Positions 44,780-59,591 of a stretch of DNA of 64,000 bases are shown here, piece by piece; within the stretch, counting starts at the first letter, position 1, and each line of letters starts with the position of its first letter. A model generated the notes under the pieces. The model searched no databases, was not told where the DNA came from, and worked only from the letters and a program-made list of their open reading frames with translations. Source of the stretch: Dolomedes plantarius (Eukaryota > Arthropoda > Arachnida > Araneae > Dolomedidae); contig OU015495.1 in assembly GCA_907164885.2 (NCBI GenBank), positions 1,764,230 through 1,828,229 on the forward strand, written 5' to 3'. The position numbers were made by a program, and so were the translations under genes.

Positions 44780-45812
44780 ACTGTATTAGCTAAGCTCGGT
44801 GTTAACCTGTAGAGAAAAAAAAATTCCAGTGATTGTCGACTTGGATTTAAAAATTCTTTTTCTAAATTGTATTCCGTAATAGAGAAATAATTTTTTTTAT
44901 CTATATATTTAAGTTGCTAAGCCGACTTTTTGGGTAGTCCGTGAGGGAATACTACTACATCAATTTACTTTATATTGGTCTTAAACGGAAGATTGTAATC
45001 TGTAGATTTATCAAATTTGGTTTTTGTAAACGCAATTTTTATTAATTAGCGATAATTTACAATTAAAAAATTGACTTCTGCGCATGCTCAGTGGCATTTT
45101 TAAATCTGTCTATAGAAACTCACTGTTTCTGCGCATTCTCAGTGACGTTTTAATGATAAACACATTTGTTCCGAGGAATCTCTCTAGATCTCTCTCTGCC
45201 ATTTTTATTTTTATGATAATTATGCTTGTGAAATATAAGATTAAACCTCACAGAAATTGTTTATTTCGCGCTCTTTAATTACCGATAATTTACAATAAAA
45301 AAATTGCTTTCTGCGCATGCTCAGTGACACTTAAATCTGGCTTTAGATACTTACTAAGCACGAGGCTGCTTAAACCCATTAATTTGTTTCTGCGCTTTAT
45401 TATGATTTTCAACATTTGGCAATGATGTGTTGAGTATAATTTGTACATTACTACATTAATTTACTATCCAGGTCGTCATGTTTTGACGGGTGCCAACTAG
45501 TAAGGGTATATTTTTCATTCTTTAAAAGAAACGCAGATAATATTGTTTAATTTGAATTATTCGAGGTTAAAATCTGGTATGCTGTGTTAAAAATGCACAT
45601 AATTTCCTTTGCAGAATGAAATCTCTAAAATAAAAAAGACAGCACTGTAAAAAATTACTTTCTCTATTATAGTGAAAAACTTTTTAAAAAAGGAAAAAAG
45701 AAGTCCTCAGTATTAACCTATAGAGTAAATCATTGGGAAAATTCACTCTATAGGTTAGTACTGAGCTATGCGATTCTAATATGGCTTCTACCCAGCAGCC
45801 TTAATAATACGC
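44780..45812. mobile_element. TIR MITE, ggttaacctatggag family, copy 2, split by Helitron
   Basis: Left part 44780-44899 (gtgttaacctgtagagaaa, then gtcgacttggatttaaaaat as in copy 1) and right part 45501-45812 (attaacctatagag; outer cagcagccttaa) flank the Helitron. A small hairpin lies at 45705-45770. Confidence 0.65.
44900..45500 (+). mobile_element. Non-autonomous Helitron family 2, copy 1
   Basis: Starts tctatatatttaagttgcta after A and ends gccaactag before T. A hairpin (cgtca tgtttt gacg) lies about 10 bp before the end. The internal motif tgcgcatgctcagt occurs twice. Confidence 0.82.
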
Positions 45813-47006
45813 AAAAATGTCTCCCATGCAGACAGGTCTAGATTGACACTTTCCACTATGGTGTTGACAGTTTCTTTCCACATTATTATAATTTTTTTTT
45901 TAAATAATGAGTGAGAGTGAGCTAGATTTGCGTGTTTGCATTGTATGTAAATTACTGAATTACTGAGAAAAAAAGGTGGTATATCTCTAGGATGGGTAGT
46001 TAATATAATAAAAGATATACAACTTTATAACCAAGCCGAAATGGTTACTTTTATCAACTGCTTATTGAAGGACATTGTAAATTAACAAGACACGTGTATC
46101 GCGTATGGTTATCATAAGCCACTGAGATACTATAACGGAGAGAAAAACGTCCTAATACTTTAGCTGTGCACGATTATAATTTAATGGTATTCACGAAAAG
46201 AAGGTAAAGGTTACAGCAAAAGCATTAACGATTCTGCTAAGTATTCAGGCAATAATAGATTGAATATCGTTAACATATCTATGGTGCCCGATGTGATTTA
46301 AATATACCAAGTTATTGGCTTTTATACCAATAGCAGAAATATAATTTTGACTTGAGTCTTTTGTACAAAGAAATGCACTTTTGTATACAAAATTGATAGA
46401 CTTAAGCCTTTTATACAGGTCAAAAGATTTTTTTTATCAATAAAAGACAAATATTTAAAAATCCCTTTTTTTTTACTTAAGCCCTTTATACCGGGCACAT
46501 ATGCCACAAGAATATGTGTGCCGAGAACTTATCAATTTTTATCTTGCGAGGTAATTTTCTGTTCGTCCATTTTATTTTCCATTTTTTTTCTTCTTTGAAA
46601 AGCAGCGTCTTCGATAAAAGGTAAATGATGCTGAAAGTGAACTCTTCTCTGATTTTGTTGCATTATACCTAAGTTTAATTTTTACCGAAAACATTTATTT
46701 TCTTTAGTAAAAGACAAAGATTGACTACATCTCACCCACAAAAAAAGTACTAAAGAGAGCAAATCATTTCCATTTGTAGCTATGAGTTCACGATTTTAGC
46801 ATAATTCTCCTACTACCTTAGCATTCACTCATAATCATTAAACAAAACAGGGTGCGGTAGGGTTGTTTCCCTTATGTAATTACTTAAACAGATTTCAAGG
46901 GAGAAAAAAGGAAAGATAGTATATAAAATTGGTATTAGCATAATATTTAATGACCTCTCAAGAACGAAATAAATAACGATTGCTTCTACGACACGTAATA
47001 CCTAAC

Positions 47007-47008
<2 letters not shown>
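45813..47008. other. Intronic AT-rich spacer, no element recognised
   Basis: No paired ends or coding sequence. The segment 46310-46490 has irregular internal repeats around cttaagccttttata. Confidence 0.35.

Positions 47009-47097
<89 letters not shown>
47009..47097. repeat. (TA)n followed by (TG)n
   Basis: About 34 TA units then about 10 TG units. Confidence 0.95.
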
Positions 47098-48079
47098 CTA
47101 TCTTAAAGAAATTATAGAATCAGTGTACAACAATGATTGCTGTTCGTCAAAGTCTCTGAATAAATCAACTGGCAGAGAAACTCCACTTGTAGTTTATTTA
47201 ACCACTAATAAAGAATAAATATATATTGATTCTTATTACAGTTTTTCTATTAGTTTTTTGAATGAGCATGGTTTTAAAATGCTTTCCTATCTGATGAGAA
47301 GTAGATGTAATCGAACTGTTTTTAGAAGAAGTTTTGTTGTTTTTAGGAGAGTTGTAATCATACTCTGCTTTTCACCTACACCTACGTAAACAAACTCTAT
47401 CTACTTATGCCGCAGGTTCACAGTGATTCAAACCCTTTACCCTTTTATGCCACTTCTATTCGTTGAGAAATTATAAAAATTCTAAACATTTGAATACGAG
47501 TATTTCCACGCTGTTTCATACATTTCTACAATACTTTAAATAATATCTTAGCATTAGATTTACAAGGAAACAATTTTTCAATCTCCAACTGTCTCATCAT
47601 ACAAAAGTTAGTTTTGAATAAATTTTCAGAAGGTGCTGTTTGTTAAGTAAATAATAGTCATTTTAAATGAATTAATAGTTATTATTTATGTACTCAAAAT
47701 ACATGGTTTAATACAGGTTGCAAATTAGTTCACTTTTCGGAAAATAAATATTTTCAAAAACGTAATTTCTATTAAATAACACAAGTATGAAATATTAATT
47801 TTTTTTTAATTTCAAAACATAGAAATCACTACCATCTTGTGGATATTTTTGTACTATTTGACAATAAATATTTCTTACTAGGATTTAAGATTTTATCAAA
47901 CTTGTATACCCTCCTCAACTTTAAGGTTAAAAATTTGTAGTAAACTGCGAATTGCTTAATGAGTCACTGAAAAGCAATTTTTTTTCTCACACGTACATAA
48001 ATTCAGTATTTTTCTCAGTTATTAGTAGATAGTAATCATAGGATTTTACATTCTTTCCTTCAGATATTATATACACATA

Positions 48080-48121
<42 letters not shown>

Positions 48122-50262
48122 CTAACGATATTTGACGGTTAAACTTTCTTTAGAACTAGCTGTACATTGTGGAAATATTTAATAATGATACAAAATATCT
48201 TAATGATTTCCTTTCAATTTGATTTCAGAACTTACCTAAATTTTTATTTGCAGTCTTAAATGTTATCTGGTGACAATCTTGTTATTTATTTTTCTGAATC
48301 ATTTGTAAGGAATTTAACAAAGTTTTTACGATTTCATTCACTCAATTTTCATATAACACATGACAGATCAAAAAGCTATGTTTAATTATGTCAAAACTGC
48401 CTTTGAAATTAAATTTCAGTTATTATTAATTCTCTTTTTCTTAAAAACGATTTTTATCATCTAATAATGTGACTATATTTAGCAATCCAATGTATGCATT
48501 TCTTCTAAATATTCGGCAATAATAAAGCAATTAATGATTTACACACCAATTTTCGAAATAGGGCTTGGGTTAAATGATTTGCAATATTTAGAGATATTAT
48601 ATGAGAACCGTAGTATTAATATATGGGACTTGAAGCACATTACTTTTATATTGAATCCGTGGCATTTGCTTTTGCCTCAAAATTCAGATGTAACTTTTGA
48701 TTCTATTCTTAACGAATAGGGATCCTCAGTTTAGAATTAAGAGATACATATAGAGAGTAACTACGTTCGTAACTATTGAGTAACTAATGAATTAAGCTGC
48801 TTTAGTATTGAGTGCTTTATCTATGCATAGGACTGCTACTGACTTCTCTTACGGTTATTTTAATTACTACTTTTCTAGTTTGAGGACTAGGTATCATTCA
48901 TTGCCCGACAAGTAAATAGAGAAATATAATAAGTGAGTTGTTCAGATATAAAAGACTCGGGTATCTTTCTCTTTAAACATTTTATAATGTTTCAAACTAG
49001 GACAATTTTTTTTATCGTGTAATAGACTATAATTTTTTTTTCAATCAAAACTTCTATCTGAGAGACGTTTAGATTTAAAATAAATGTCCAGCGTAAAACT
49101 TACTTATTCTGAACCTTTGATTTCTAAATTTTGGATTTTACCCTTAAACAGTATGCATCACTTATCAGTAACATGTCCAAAAAAAATTAATTTTAGAGAT
49201 AGCCCCCTAATGTTTGACGGAAACTTTGGGCCGTTTTTATCACTGTGCTGTGATAATATGCAAAGAGAGTAAATTTCTGGGCTTGAGGAGGTCCTCACTC
49301 CTTCGCCTGTCTACCTCCTTGTTCCTAGTGCAATAGATGCGCCATTGTTATACATTTTTACATGAAGTTACATATGCCGAAACCGAAGCTGTTTTTACAC
49401 TGTTTGTTTTTCAAGATATCCAGCCTAGTGTCCCCAAGAGATTCCCTGGAGTGGTTCCTGTTTCATTCATTTTTCTCTTCCTAATGTGTCTTTTATTTAT
49501 ACATTTATAGTAGAGGAGTTCTGTGTGACTTCCTCCGTTACAACCCCATGTAACAGATCTGACCCTAAAATCCACGAAAGCCTGAAGGTGTTGAACGAGG
49601 CATGGGATTCGGCGTTTAGTTCTGGAGCCTTCGCCTTCGGTGCATGTGACCCGTGAAGTGCGCCAGTACTTGGATACGGATGTTTGAATTGGGGATTGCA
49701 GTGGTTAGGAAGGTGTGAAAATAATAAGTGAGAATCGTGAACTTGATCTCTGGGAAAGAGTTTACCGATTCCGCCGAATGGCCGACCAGAAATCGGAAAA
49801 AAGGCAATCATTTTCCCAGCGAATCCTTCTTTAAAAGAAAGTAAATTTCGAATATTATATTATTACTATTAATTTAGTTTGTAACATAAATAAGTCATGA
49901 AGCCTCAATACTTTATTAAAATAATACATAACAGTTTCTAGTTTTGCAACTAACGATTATTGTACTTTGATTAGAACGAGCACAATATAAGTCGATTTTT
50001 ATTGCTATATCTATATATATATATATATATATTGAAAAAAAACTTTAAAATAAGTTGGTTGCAATTACCTCTAAATATTATTCCTTCAAAAAATCGTGCA
50101 GAAAATCTAGAAGTTACTCTTTCTACATTCTAAAATTTTTTGGATGATTCGAATTTTATAGTAAAAAAAAAAAATCGTTTAAGATATTTATCTTTTTCAA
50201 CTGTTTCTTTCCATTAGTAAATCTGAATTTACTACCGTAATTTAAAAATAGTTCGTTTGATC
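47098..50262. other. Intronic spacer, no element recognised
   Basis: AT-rich, with (TA)n at 48079-48115 and 50011-50031. A GC-richer patch at about 49500-49800 has open frames on the minus strand but no recognisable protein; it does not encode the rest of the HMG box. Confidence 0.4.
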
Positions 50263-50270
50263 CTGTACAA

Positions 50271-50597
50271 CAGGGGTGGGCAGACTTTTCCAGGGCACGG
50301 GCTACCTCTAATTTTTTCAAGGTGTTGCGGTCCACCCAGTGACGTAGGTGTGGTGAGCTAAAAAAACGGTCTACAATATTTATTATAATTTAGTAATAAA
50401 TACGGAATATGTACTTACCTTCATAACTACAAGAAAGAAAACTTACTCTTTTAAAACCGCGTTTAAAGCAAATCGCGTCGGTGTTCCATAAATATGTTTC
50501 TTTCAGTATGCGCATCTTCGGTCTTAGTAAAGGCGGTCACCCCTAAATGTCTTGGTGGTCCACCGATCGATCGCGATCGAGTTAATGCCCACCCCTG
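50271..50597. mobile_element. hAT-type MITE family A, copy 2
   Basis: Ends caggggtgggcagac and tgcccacccctg, with a perfect duplication ctgtacaa (50263-50270 and 50598-50605). It is very similar to 29676-30001 throughout. Confidence 0.93.
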
Positions 50598-50605
50598 CTG
50601 TACAA

Positions 50606-51463
50606 TAATAACGTTTAGCATAAAAAAACTTCTCTAAAAGTCAGGTTTGTTTACTGTTGCAGGCACGCATTCCTTTATTACAGTTCGCCAATGTAACATC
50701 GGACAAAATAGTTATATTTACAGAATTTTTTGAAGACTGCAGAAAATGTTAAAAGACTGCATTATGCATGAAAGTCGATGTTTATATCGAGAAATACATC
50801 AATTTATTACTTTTTTAATATCCACATTCCGTGTTTTAAAAACATTGGTCGTTTTAAAAGAAGAGATATTTAACCATTTACATATAAATGGCACTTTCAG
50901 TACCGTGCAGCTCTTTTCTATTCAGAGCCTATGTACTGCTGAAAAGCCCGTGAACAAAGAACTTAGCTTCACGAAGACTTTCTGAATATGCTTGTAAATC
51001 AATGATCGACACAAGTCAGTTGATTAGCGGACTATATAAATTTTAACTCTTATTTATTGAACACAACAAACTCAGGCCAAAAAAGCCACGTGCTACACAC
51101 ATATCGGGGAGCCACCTGTCTCGTCGACTCCGCTGGACATTCCACGGCGCGTACAATGCTAAACTTACTTCGAATACTCCAAACACACCTTATTCCCCCC
51201 TTCAATTTCTCTAAAGATATCAATAGCATTTGCGAATTCACCGAAAGCAACTACTCTTAAGATTTGCGCCTATATCTCTTTCTTCAAAAGTGAACTCGTA
51301 TATTATTCGCTTATATATCATACCAGGTCTGTTCAGACTTTGTGGGGACTAAAATCATGGCAAGGAATCGTTTTGGATTTCTGTCAGGATTTCGCTAAGC
51401 ACCATGTGGGAAAAAATGATAAACATGTGCGGCGAAAAGTTTAAAAACTGTCCTTATCAAAAA
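50606..51463. other. Intronic spacer, no element recognised
   Basis: No paired ends or gene. The stretch 51060-51200 is GC-richer. Confidence 0.35.
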
Positions 51464-52028
51464 TCTATATATTTAAGTTGCTAAGCCGACTTTCTGGTTA
51501 GAGTCTGGGTAGTCCGTGAGATAAAACTAATGCATCAATTTACTTCATTTGGGTCTTAAACGAAAGATTGTGATCTGTAGATTTGTCAAATTTGGTGTTT
51601 GTAACCGCAATTTCTATTAATTAGCGATAATTTACAATTAAATATTGATTTCTGCGCATGCTCAGTGGCATGTTTTAATGATAACCACGTTTATCTCGAG
51701 GAGTCTCTCTAGATCTCTCTCTGCCATTTTTATTTTTATGATAATTATGTTTGTTAAATATAAGATTAAACCTGGTAGAAATTGTTTATTTCGCGCTGTT
51801 TAATTAGCGATAATTTACAATTAAAAAAAATTGCTTTCTGCGCATGCTCAGTAACATTTTTAAATCTGGCTTTTGATACTCACTAAGCACGCGGCAGCTT
51901 AAATACATTAATTTGTTTCTGTGCATTATTACGATTTTCAACATTTTGCAATGATGTGTTGAGTATAATTTGTCTATTAGTACATTTATTTAGTATCTAG
52001 CCGTCATGTTTTGACGGGTACCAACTAG
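51464..52028 (+). mobile_element. Non-autonomous Helitron family 2, copy 2
   Basis: Starts tctatatatttaagttgcta and ends accaactag before T, with the hairpin ccgtcatgttttgacgg just upstream. It lacks about 40 bp present in copy 1. Confidence 0.85.
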
Positions 52029-52787
52029 TTTAAATAAAAATGGTTAGAACTGGATTCTGATTTAGGTTGCACTCCTGAATCTAGGTGTAGCTGAATTATG
52101 TAGCAAAGTTCGCTTTCCCTAAGAATTTTAATGTTAAAATATGGGGTTTATCTGCAAAACTGGGGTATCTCGAAAATTCGTTTGCAATTTATATACGATA
52201 AATCGCTTTTTTAGTGGATAAAGACAATTTCGAAACTCACCACTTCATATTTATATAAATGTGTAATATTAATGGGAATTATATATTCTGATCGCATCTG
52301 GATTAACTAATATCATAAATCTAGCTAACAACCTCTCAAGGGATCGGAAGTGCACCATGCCAGATTTTACTTTACTAATTTCCCTTTGTACCTTTGCGGG
52401 CACATATCTACCCTGTATCGAAAAAAACAAGAAAACAATGTTATCGCTGACCTTCTAAAATGATTGCACAGACACTCTGGCCTTTTAATCAATCGAAACC
52501 GAGACAGTGTACCTGATGTTCGAGCGTTGGTAAACAGTCTTATCTCTACGGAAATATCGCGGTTTTCCTCTCTCACTGCTCAACTAACTTCTCCCAAACG
52601 CGTTAATTTTTTTTTCTCTTTTAAAAAAAGAAAAAAATCATTTACCATGATCTAATATTTAAATTTTTTTAGTGAGGTTTAGAAACCCGATTGGAGACTG
52701 ATTGGAGACCTGTCATATGACAATTGACTCTAAAAAACATATCTCCTCCCCCCCCTTTTAAATATTGGAAGAAGGATCAGATATTTA

Positions 52788-52994
52788 GAGTGTGACAATT
52801 ATTAAGCTATATGAAAAAAAAATGATAACTTTTGAACCATTGGCGAGATTCAGTGAAAACTTGGTAGTTGAATGCAGGGCATGTTGGGATTTTTTTGAGC
52901 ATGCGCACTCGTATAAATTTGAATAAAATTTTGAACTCAGTAGTTTTTTTAAACTTTATTTTTTATTTCATATAGCTCAATAATTGTCACCCTG
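52788..52994. mobile_element. Short TIR MITE (tgacaattatt tips)
   Basis: Left gagtgtgacaattattaagc and right complement caataattgtcaccctg pair over about 30 bp, TA outside. A poly-C run lies in the left flank. Confidence 0.7.
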
Positions 52995-53454
52995 TATATC
53001 TATCATAAATATTTTCCGTTTAAATGATTTTTATTAAAAAAATGAAAATGTTTTACGTCTCACATTAAATTTTACGTCTTATTCAGTCTGTATGTGCATT
53101 TCCTAAAAATAATGTAGTATAGACTAAACGTAATCGGTATTATCATGGGCGTCTGCAGTGGGGGCAAACGGGATACTTGTCTCCCCCTCCCCTGGAATCA
53201 AGTAAAAGATTCAGAAAATTATTATTCTTAAAGTGATTGAGATATGCAACCTTACACCCTTGACCATGGAACGCTTTGTCAGTCTCAAAATTTTGTTAAG
53301 GGTTGGCCTGTTTCGTCCCTCGGCAAAGTAACCATACAACACGTGATTCATCTACTGCAGCAATAAAACACGTGTTCCTGATTTTGGTTCATCCTTTTTA
53401 ATTAAAAAAAAATGTTCAGCCCTGAGTGGTGTAAATATTTTTAAAAAAAAATTG

Positions 53455-53700
53455 CCTTCTACAGATATTCCCCAAGCTTTACTACAAGTTTTAGAACATT
53501 GCGACTATTTCCCTTCGATTAATTTGTCAATAACTATTGGTATGATATCACCTGTTACGACCTGTACCATTGAAAGAAGTTTCAGACGTGTGGAAACATG
53601 CTTGAGGTCCACTTTATCAGTAACGCGCTTATCAGGTTTGTGTATGATCAGTACGCAGGAAGAAACTAGAAAAGGCAGCAGTAAAGAAGAAATTGATTGA
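53455..53700 (+). pseudogene. hAT transposase C-terminal dimerisation-domain remnant
   Basis: The frame includes PVTTCTIERSFRRVETCLRS followed by TLSVTRLSGLCMIS, matching the hAT family dimerisation signature (T.ERSFS.L...K..LR..M...RL..L). The catalytic part upstream is not visible. A candidate hAT tip (gggcgtctgcagtggggg near 53147) and C-rich 3' region (53866) may bound a larger relic of about 0.8 kb. Confidence 0.7.
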
Positions 53701-55881
53701 AAATGTCTCGTATATATAAATTCTTGTTTCCTATACATTTTATATACGTGTTTTTCCGTTGTCTCAATACTGTATTCTATACTCTGTTTGTGAGGAGAAA
53801 AAAAACTAAAAAATTAAATATTAAAATAAAAATTTATTTATATAATATTTTGTCTTCAATCTTTGCCCCCCCCCCCCTCAAAAAAAAAATTAAATTAAAA
53901 AAAAATTTTCTTTGGTCGCTCATGAGCATAATATGTATTAGAGTAAAAGAATTTAGTCATGGGAAGGATAGGGCATTTGCTGTTTGATCAAATAAAAATT
54001 CTAGAAACTTAATTCTTATAATTTCTTAATAATTAGTTTGATTGCCATTACTTTTCAAAACACGACTTTTCCGTATGGTTCCAACAGTTTTTTTAGTTTT
54101 TACTTAAACGAATTTGTTCGAAACATTTTGTATAACAAACTTCAGTTGACAGTTTGAGGTAAGTGTTTTCTAATTGCAGATTCCAGTTGTTATAGATAAC
54201 TTCTATGAAGTTTGTTTTTAAAGATTTAAGGGGATTTTAATTAGTTCAGGGCAGATTATTTTACGGTTGACAGAGCGGCGTATTCTCTTGCGCTTTGGGT
54301 CATTGATTAGGCGGAATCGAAGTTAATTTTGCAAGCCAAGTTTTCGGGCAGAAAATTTCATTAAACTTTGAAAGTTGGTGTATTTTTACCGATTCATTAT
54401 ATCGTTAATAAATTCACGATTACAGACTCTAGCAGGCGACACACATACTCATATCACAACCATTCCCCCACTGTGATGTACTATTGGATAAAAGTTCTCT
54501 TTTAGGAATTCTTCAGAGTATTTCTCTGAAAATGTTTTACTATCTGAACCAAAGATGTCATATTTACTTTCTTTATTCACATTTACTTTCTGCTGTTAAA
54601 ATCGTATCGCAGTGTTCATAATTAGAAATTTTCTTGGATTTTGTGAATGAAACAAAAATTTTCGACTTGATTTTTCCTTGTCGTATTCGGCCATGATAAA
54701 CGACAGCTAGGATTAGTCTTCCACCAATAACATAATTAACAGGCATTCTATTAGAAAAGTTTTTTAACATTTATCCTTGTATTAAAAAAAAATAATTTCG
54801 CCAATTATTAATCTTGTTCCTTGGGAAAGCTTGGATGATTTTCAGGCCTTCTTTTATTTTGAATTATTTTACGTTGTTTGAAGTGATTAATTGCAGGAGA
54901 AATTTTAGATTCGCTTAAAAAGCAATTTTACCTATTCTTCTGAAAGACTTTTCTTTTCCTAAATGCAAATTAATAACTAACTTTCCTTATCTAACACCGT
55001 TTCCTGACAGACTGACTGATGGGGGTATTGCCATTCTGCTATAAGTAATTCTCAGCTTTAGGCGGATCATCGTTTCCTTTCTTGATTTAAAACCTAAAAC
55101 AACAAAAGTTCTAAAAAAAACTTTATTAAGTAACTCAAGTTGGCGATTTTTAAGTTTTGCCAATTGTGTTTGATCCGGAATGTAATATAAAAAACTAATT
55201 TTTATTTTAAATTAATTTCAGACGAATACTATTGCAATTTCGATTGTGTAAAAGGCTTTTGTAAAATTATTTTCTCTTTTGCAACAGGAAATGTTTTTCT
55301 TTTTTCGAAAAAACTACCAGTACAACAACAAAATCTCTAACGCAACGTATACTTCAAAGGAAAACTCTTCTTAGAATTTCAATTTACCTCATGTGTCAAT
55401 TTTTCACCCCAGATTCCAAAAATAACGAATATCCGCTCGTTTTTGTGAAACACTTAATCTTTGGGGACAACAAATATTTACTCAACTTTAAAACTTGCGA
55501 TCTGAAATGCTATTTCTTGCGTATGAGAACCGCCGAAATATTGCCGAATTCATGGGGTAATCTCTCCGAGAAGCTGAGACGTGAAAAAAGGTTTGTGTGT
55601 ATCATGTGAGCTTTATATATAATCCTTTAAAGAAGGACCAAAATGGCCATGGAAAGCTATATCACCCTCGATTTGATGTACCGAAAGTAAAATTGACCGA
55701 GATAAAACAATATGCATGAGTCATAAAATGTAACATTTACTGCAGATATTAAAAAAAAAAAAAAAAAAAATTCAGGTAGTCTCTTCTAATGAAACTACCG
55801 CGGGTTATTAACGTAGGATTACTTATCGTTGCTTACCACTTTAGTATGCACGTATGTATGTATGCATTATGTATATATGCA

Positions 55882-55883
<2 letters not shown>
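53701..55883. other. Intronic spacer, no element recognised
   Basis: AT-rich; poly-C/poly-A at 53866-53905 and poly-A at 55750. No gene seen. Confidence 0.35.

Positions 55884-55955
<72 letters not shown>
55884..55955. repeat. (TA)n followed by (GA)n
   Basis: About 24 TA units then about 12 AG units. Confidence 0.95.
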
Positions 55956-56149
55956 TGTATGTTAAAATTTTGACACATTTTGGTACTTTTCTGTTTAACT
56001 GTTTACTGTTTGTCCAAGCGATACAGACGGGGTTTGGCACGCTGCCAAAATTGTAACTCGTAAGGTACGGACGGACGGAGTATGAAATTTTCCTTTCCGG
56101 AGGACCGTTATGGAGGAACGTAATCCTACATTAAAAAAAAAAAAAACCT

Positions 56150-56582
56150 TCAAAACATGACGGCTGGATTGTTAATAAATGTACTAATGCATAAATTATA
56201 CTCAACACATCATTGCCAAAATGTTGAAAATCATAATATTAAGAATAGAGAAATACACTTTAAAATTTACCATTGTGCACAATAAAAAGAAATAATTTCA
56301 CGGTGACTGTCTTGCGTATTATGAATACAGTGCGAGTCTGCACGAAATAAACAATTTCCGTCAGGTTTAATCGATATCTCACAAACATGATTAAAAATAA
56401 AAATGGCCGAGAGAGAGCTAGAGAGATTCCTCGGAATAAACATATTGATGCGTTTATGCGGCCTCGTGCTTGGTGAGTATCTAAATCCAGATTTAAACAT
56501 CTCACTGAGCATGCGCAGAAAGCAATTTTTTAATTGTAAATTATCTCTAATTAATAGAAATTGCGGTTACAAAAACCAAATG
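56150..56582 (-). mobile_element. Truncated Helitron family 2, copy 3
   Basis: The minus strand matches copies 1 and 2 from the tgcggttac-type region to the terminal hairpin (tcaaaacatgacggc), but both terminal tips (tctatata and ctag) are absent. Confidence 0.78.
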
Positions 56583-57715
<1,133 letters not shown>

Positions 57716-57947
57716 ATAAATATGTGTGTGTGTGTGTGTTCGTTCATGAAAATTTTCGTTATTTGAATTCTTGGTATATATGAAGTTCACAGCCTTATTT
57801 AGGCTAGAATCTTGGTTGCACTATTGTTTGTGTAAAACTTCAAAATAGAACTCGTTAAAAATCGTAATCCAGGCAAGCATTTTATACCTTTAATCGCTGT
57901 GGGCTTATACTCCTACCGACCTTTGAATTCTCTGCTTTGTTGTAGTG

Positions 57948-58366
57948 CAGGGGTCCCCAAACTTTTTGTACCTAAGAGCACATTCAAGAATACCGGTCGG
58001 ACGGTGGGCACCATTTATTTTTCCAAGGGAAATTTATAGTTGGACATAGTTAATTTTACATACACATAATGTACAAAAAAACATTTAATTCTCAAAATAT
58101 AATTTAACATATAAAAATTATTGTTAATATTATTGTGTAAAATAAATGATTACTAAATAATGCATACAAAATCTGCAAAGTATAAAGATTCTTTATAAAA
58201 AACGACATTTCTACTTTTGTGTGGTTAATTGTTAAAAATAAGAAAACTTTTACATAGCATTTTATTGGAAACTGAAATATTTTTATCGTGGTCGCACAGC
58301 GGTGGGCACACGTAAAACAATCGGCGGGCGCCATGGTGCCCGCGGGCATAGGGTTGGGGACCCCTG
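57948..58366. mobile_element. hAT-type MITE
   Basis: Ends caggggtccccaaac and gttggggacccctg, with flanks ttgtagtg (57940-57947) and gtgtagtg (58367-58374), 7 of 8. ggtgggca motifs occur near both ends. Confidence 0.88.
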
Positions 58367-58374
58367 GTGTAGTG

Positions 58375-58830
58375 GGACTACAATTTAAGTTCGCGCTCAA
58401 TGCTCGTAGAACTCAAATCTGGCTGCATTTTGCTTTCAGCCCCAGCCGCACGTCTGTCAGAAAACAGTACAGTCCGCGCGAAATTTCCTCTGCCGTCCGT
58501 AAAAATTGCCGTCCTTGAAAATCGGCACGGCGCTGACGACAAGTGCTTTTTCACCTGTTCCCCGCAAATGCACTTGCGCACATACCGCGACAATTCTGCG
58601 GGAGTCCAAAATCTGATGCCCGCCACGCCCTGCGGTTGCAGCGGGAATACGCACCATTGTTGTCCCCCCAAAAAATCGAGAACCTGCGAGGGAGGAGGCC
58701 TAGATCGGTGCTGGAAGCGGTTTTACTGTTTTTCGGTTTCTCTTTCCGTCCTTTTTCTGCCAGTCCAGCTGTGAAAAGTGAATGGGGATGTTTTGACAAC
58801 TGCCGTCCATTTTTTTTCTTTTCTTTTTTA
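58375..58830. other. CpG-rich block in the SoxF intron
   Basis: Clearly richer in G+C and CpG than its surroundings. Long frames are open on both strands (plus 58400-58774, minus 58378-58671) but none resembles a known protein. An acceptor-like tgctttcag occurs at 58432-58440. It may be a regulatory element, an unrecognised exon, or transposon-derived. Confidence 0.35.
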
Positions 58831-59591
58831 TTTTTTATACTTTTGACTTCGCAAAGGATGTGTATATATTTGCGCAGCTGTTACCAAATATGGATGTCAC
58901 AGAATGGTCAGTTAAATTTATAGTTGCTGTCGAGAGTCAGCGCAAAAAGTCTCTGATCTGAAATTTTGAATTTTTATTTCGCTTTGGTGTATTTAGGGCA
59001 TTAAAACGGTTGCATTGCGCGGTTGTAAACAATAGTTAATACCTAAATACTGGATAAACGGTTGTAAATTATAATTAATACGTAAATAATGGATATCGAT
59101 TCACCAACTACATGCGCAAAATTGACAATACTATGCGAATTCTTTATCAAAATAACTAAATTTCGCGCTTTAAAAAAATAATTTACCCGCTTATAGTTTC
59201 TAAAAAATTTATCTGTGAATTAAGTAATTTATCAATATGGATAATATACATCTGCTATATCAGCTTAGTCATCTGACATTTTGTTTCTTAATATCACCTA
59301 TCTTATTCTGATGCCTCAAGGTGTACCTTTTCTCTTTCAAACACTTTATGCGATCTCCTTTACAGCAACTTATGTATTTCATGTAGTTCCTGAACAAGAA
59401 GGTAATTCAAATTTGTGTGTCTTTGCTACCATCCATGAATTTTGAAAAATAGAATTAGATTTACTCGGTAAAAGTTTGTAACAGTTAGCTAAAATTCGCT
59501 TGCATGACGTTAAACATGCAACCGGATATCCGTATGTAATATGATGAAATATAAAATAAATTATATAGAAATAGTTTCTTAGAAAGATATA
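58831..59591. other. Intronic spacer, no element recognised
   Basis: AT-rich, with a short direct repeat (gtaaat(a)ctggata / cggttgtaaa) near 59020-59090. Confidence 0.35.

Noticed and set aside
49497..49811. 104-codon minus-strand frame as a gene
   Set aside because: No recognisable motif, no start context, no supporting neighbours.
58378..58923. Overlapping open frames on both strands as a possible SoxF exon 2
   Set aside because: None encodes the second half of an HMG box or other recognisable Sox sequence; openness follows from GC-rich composition.
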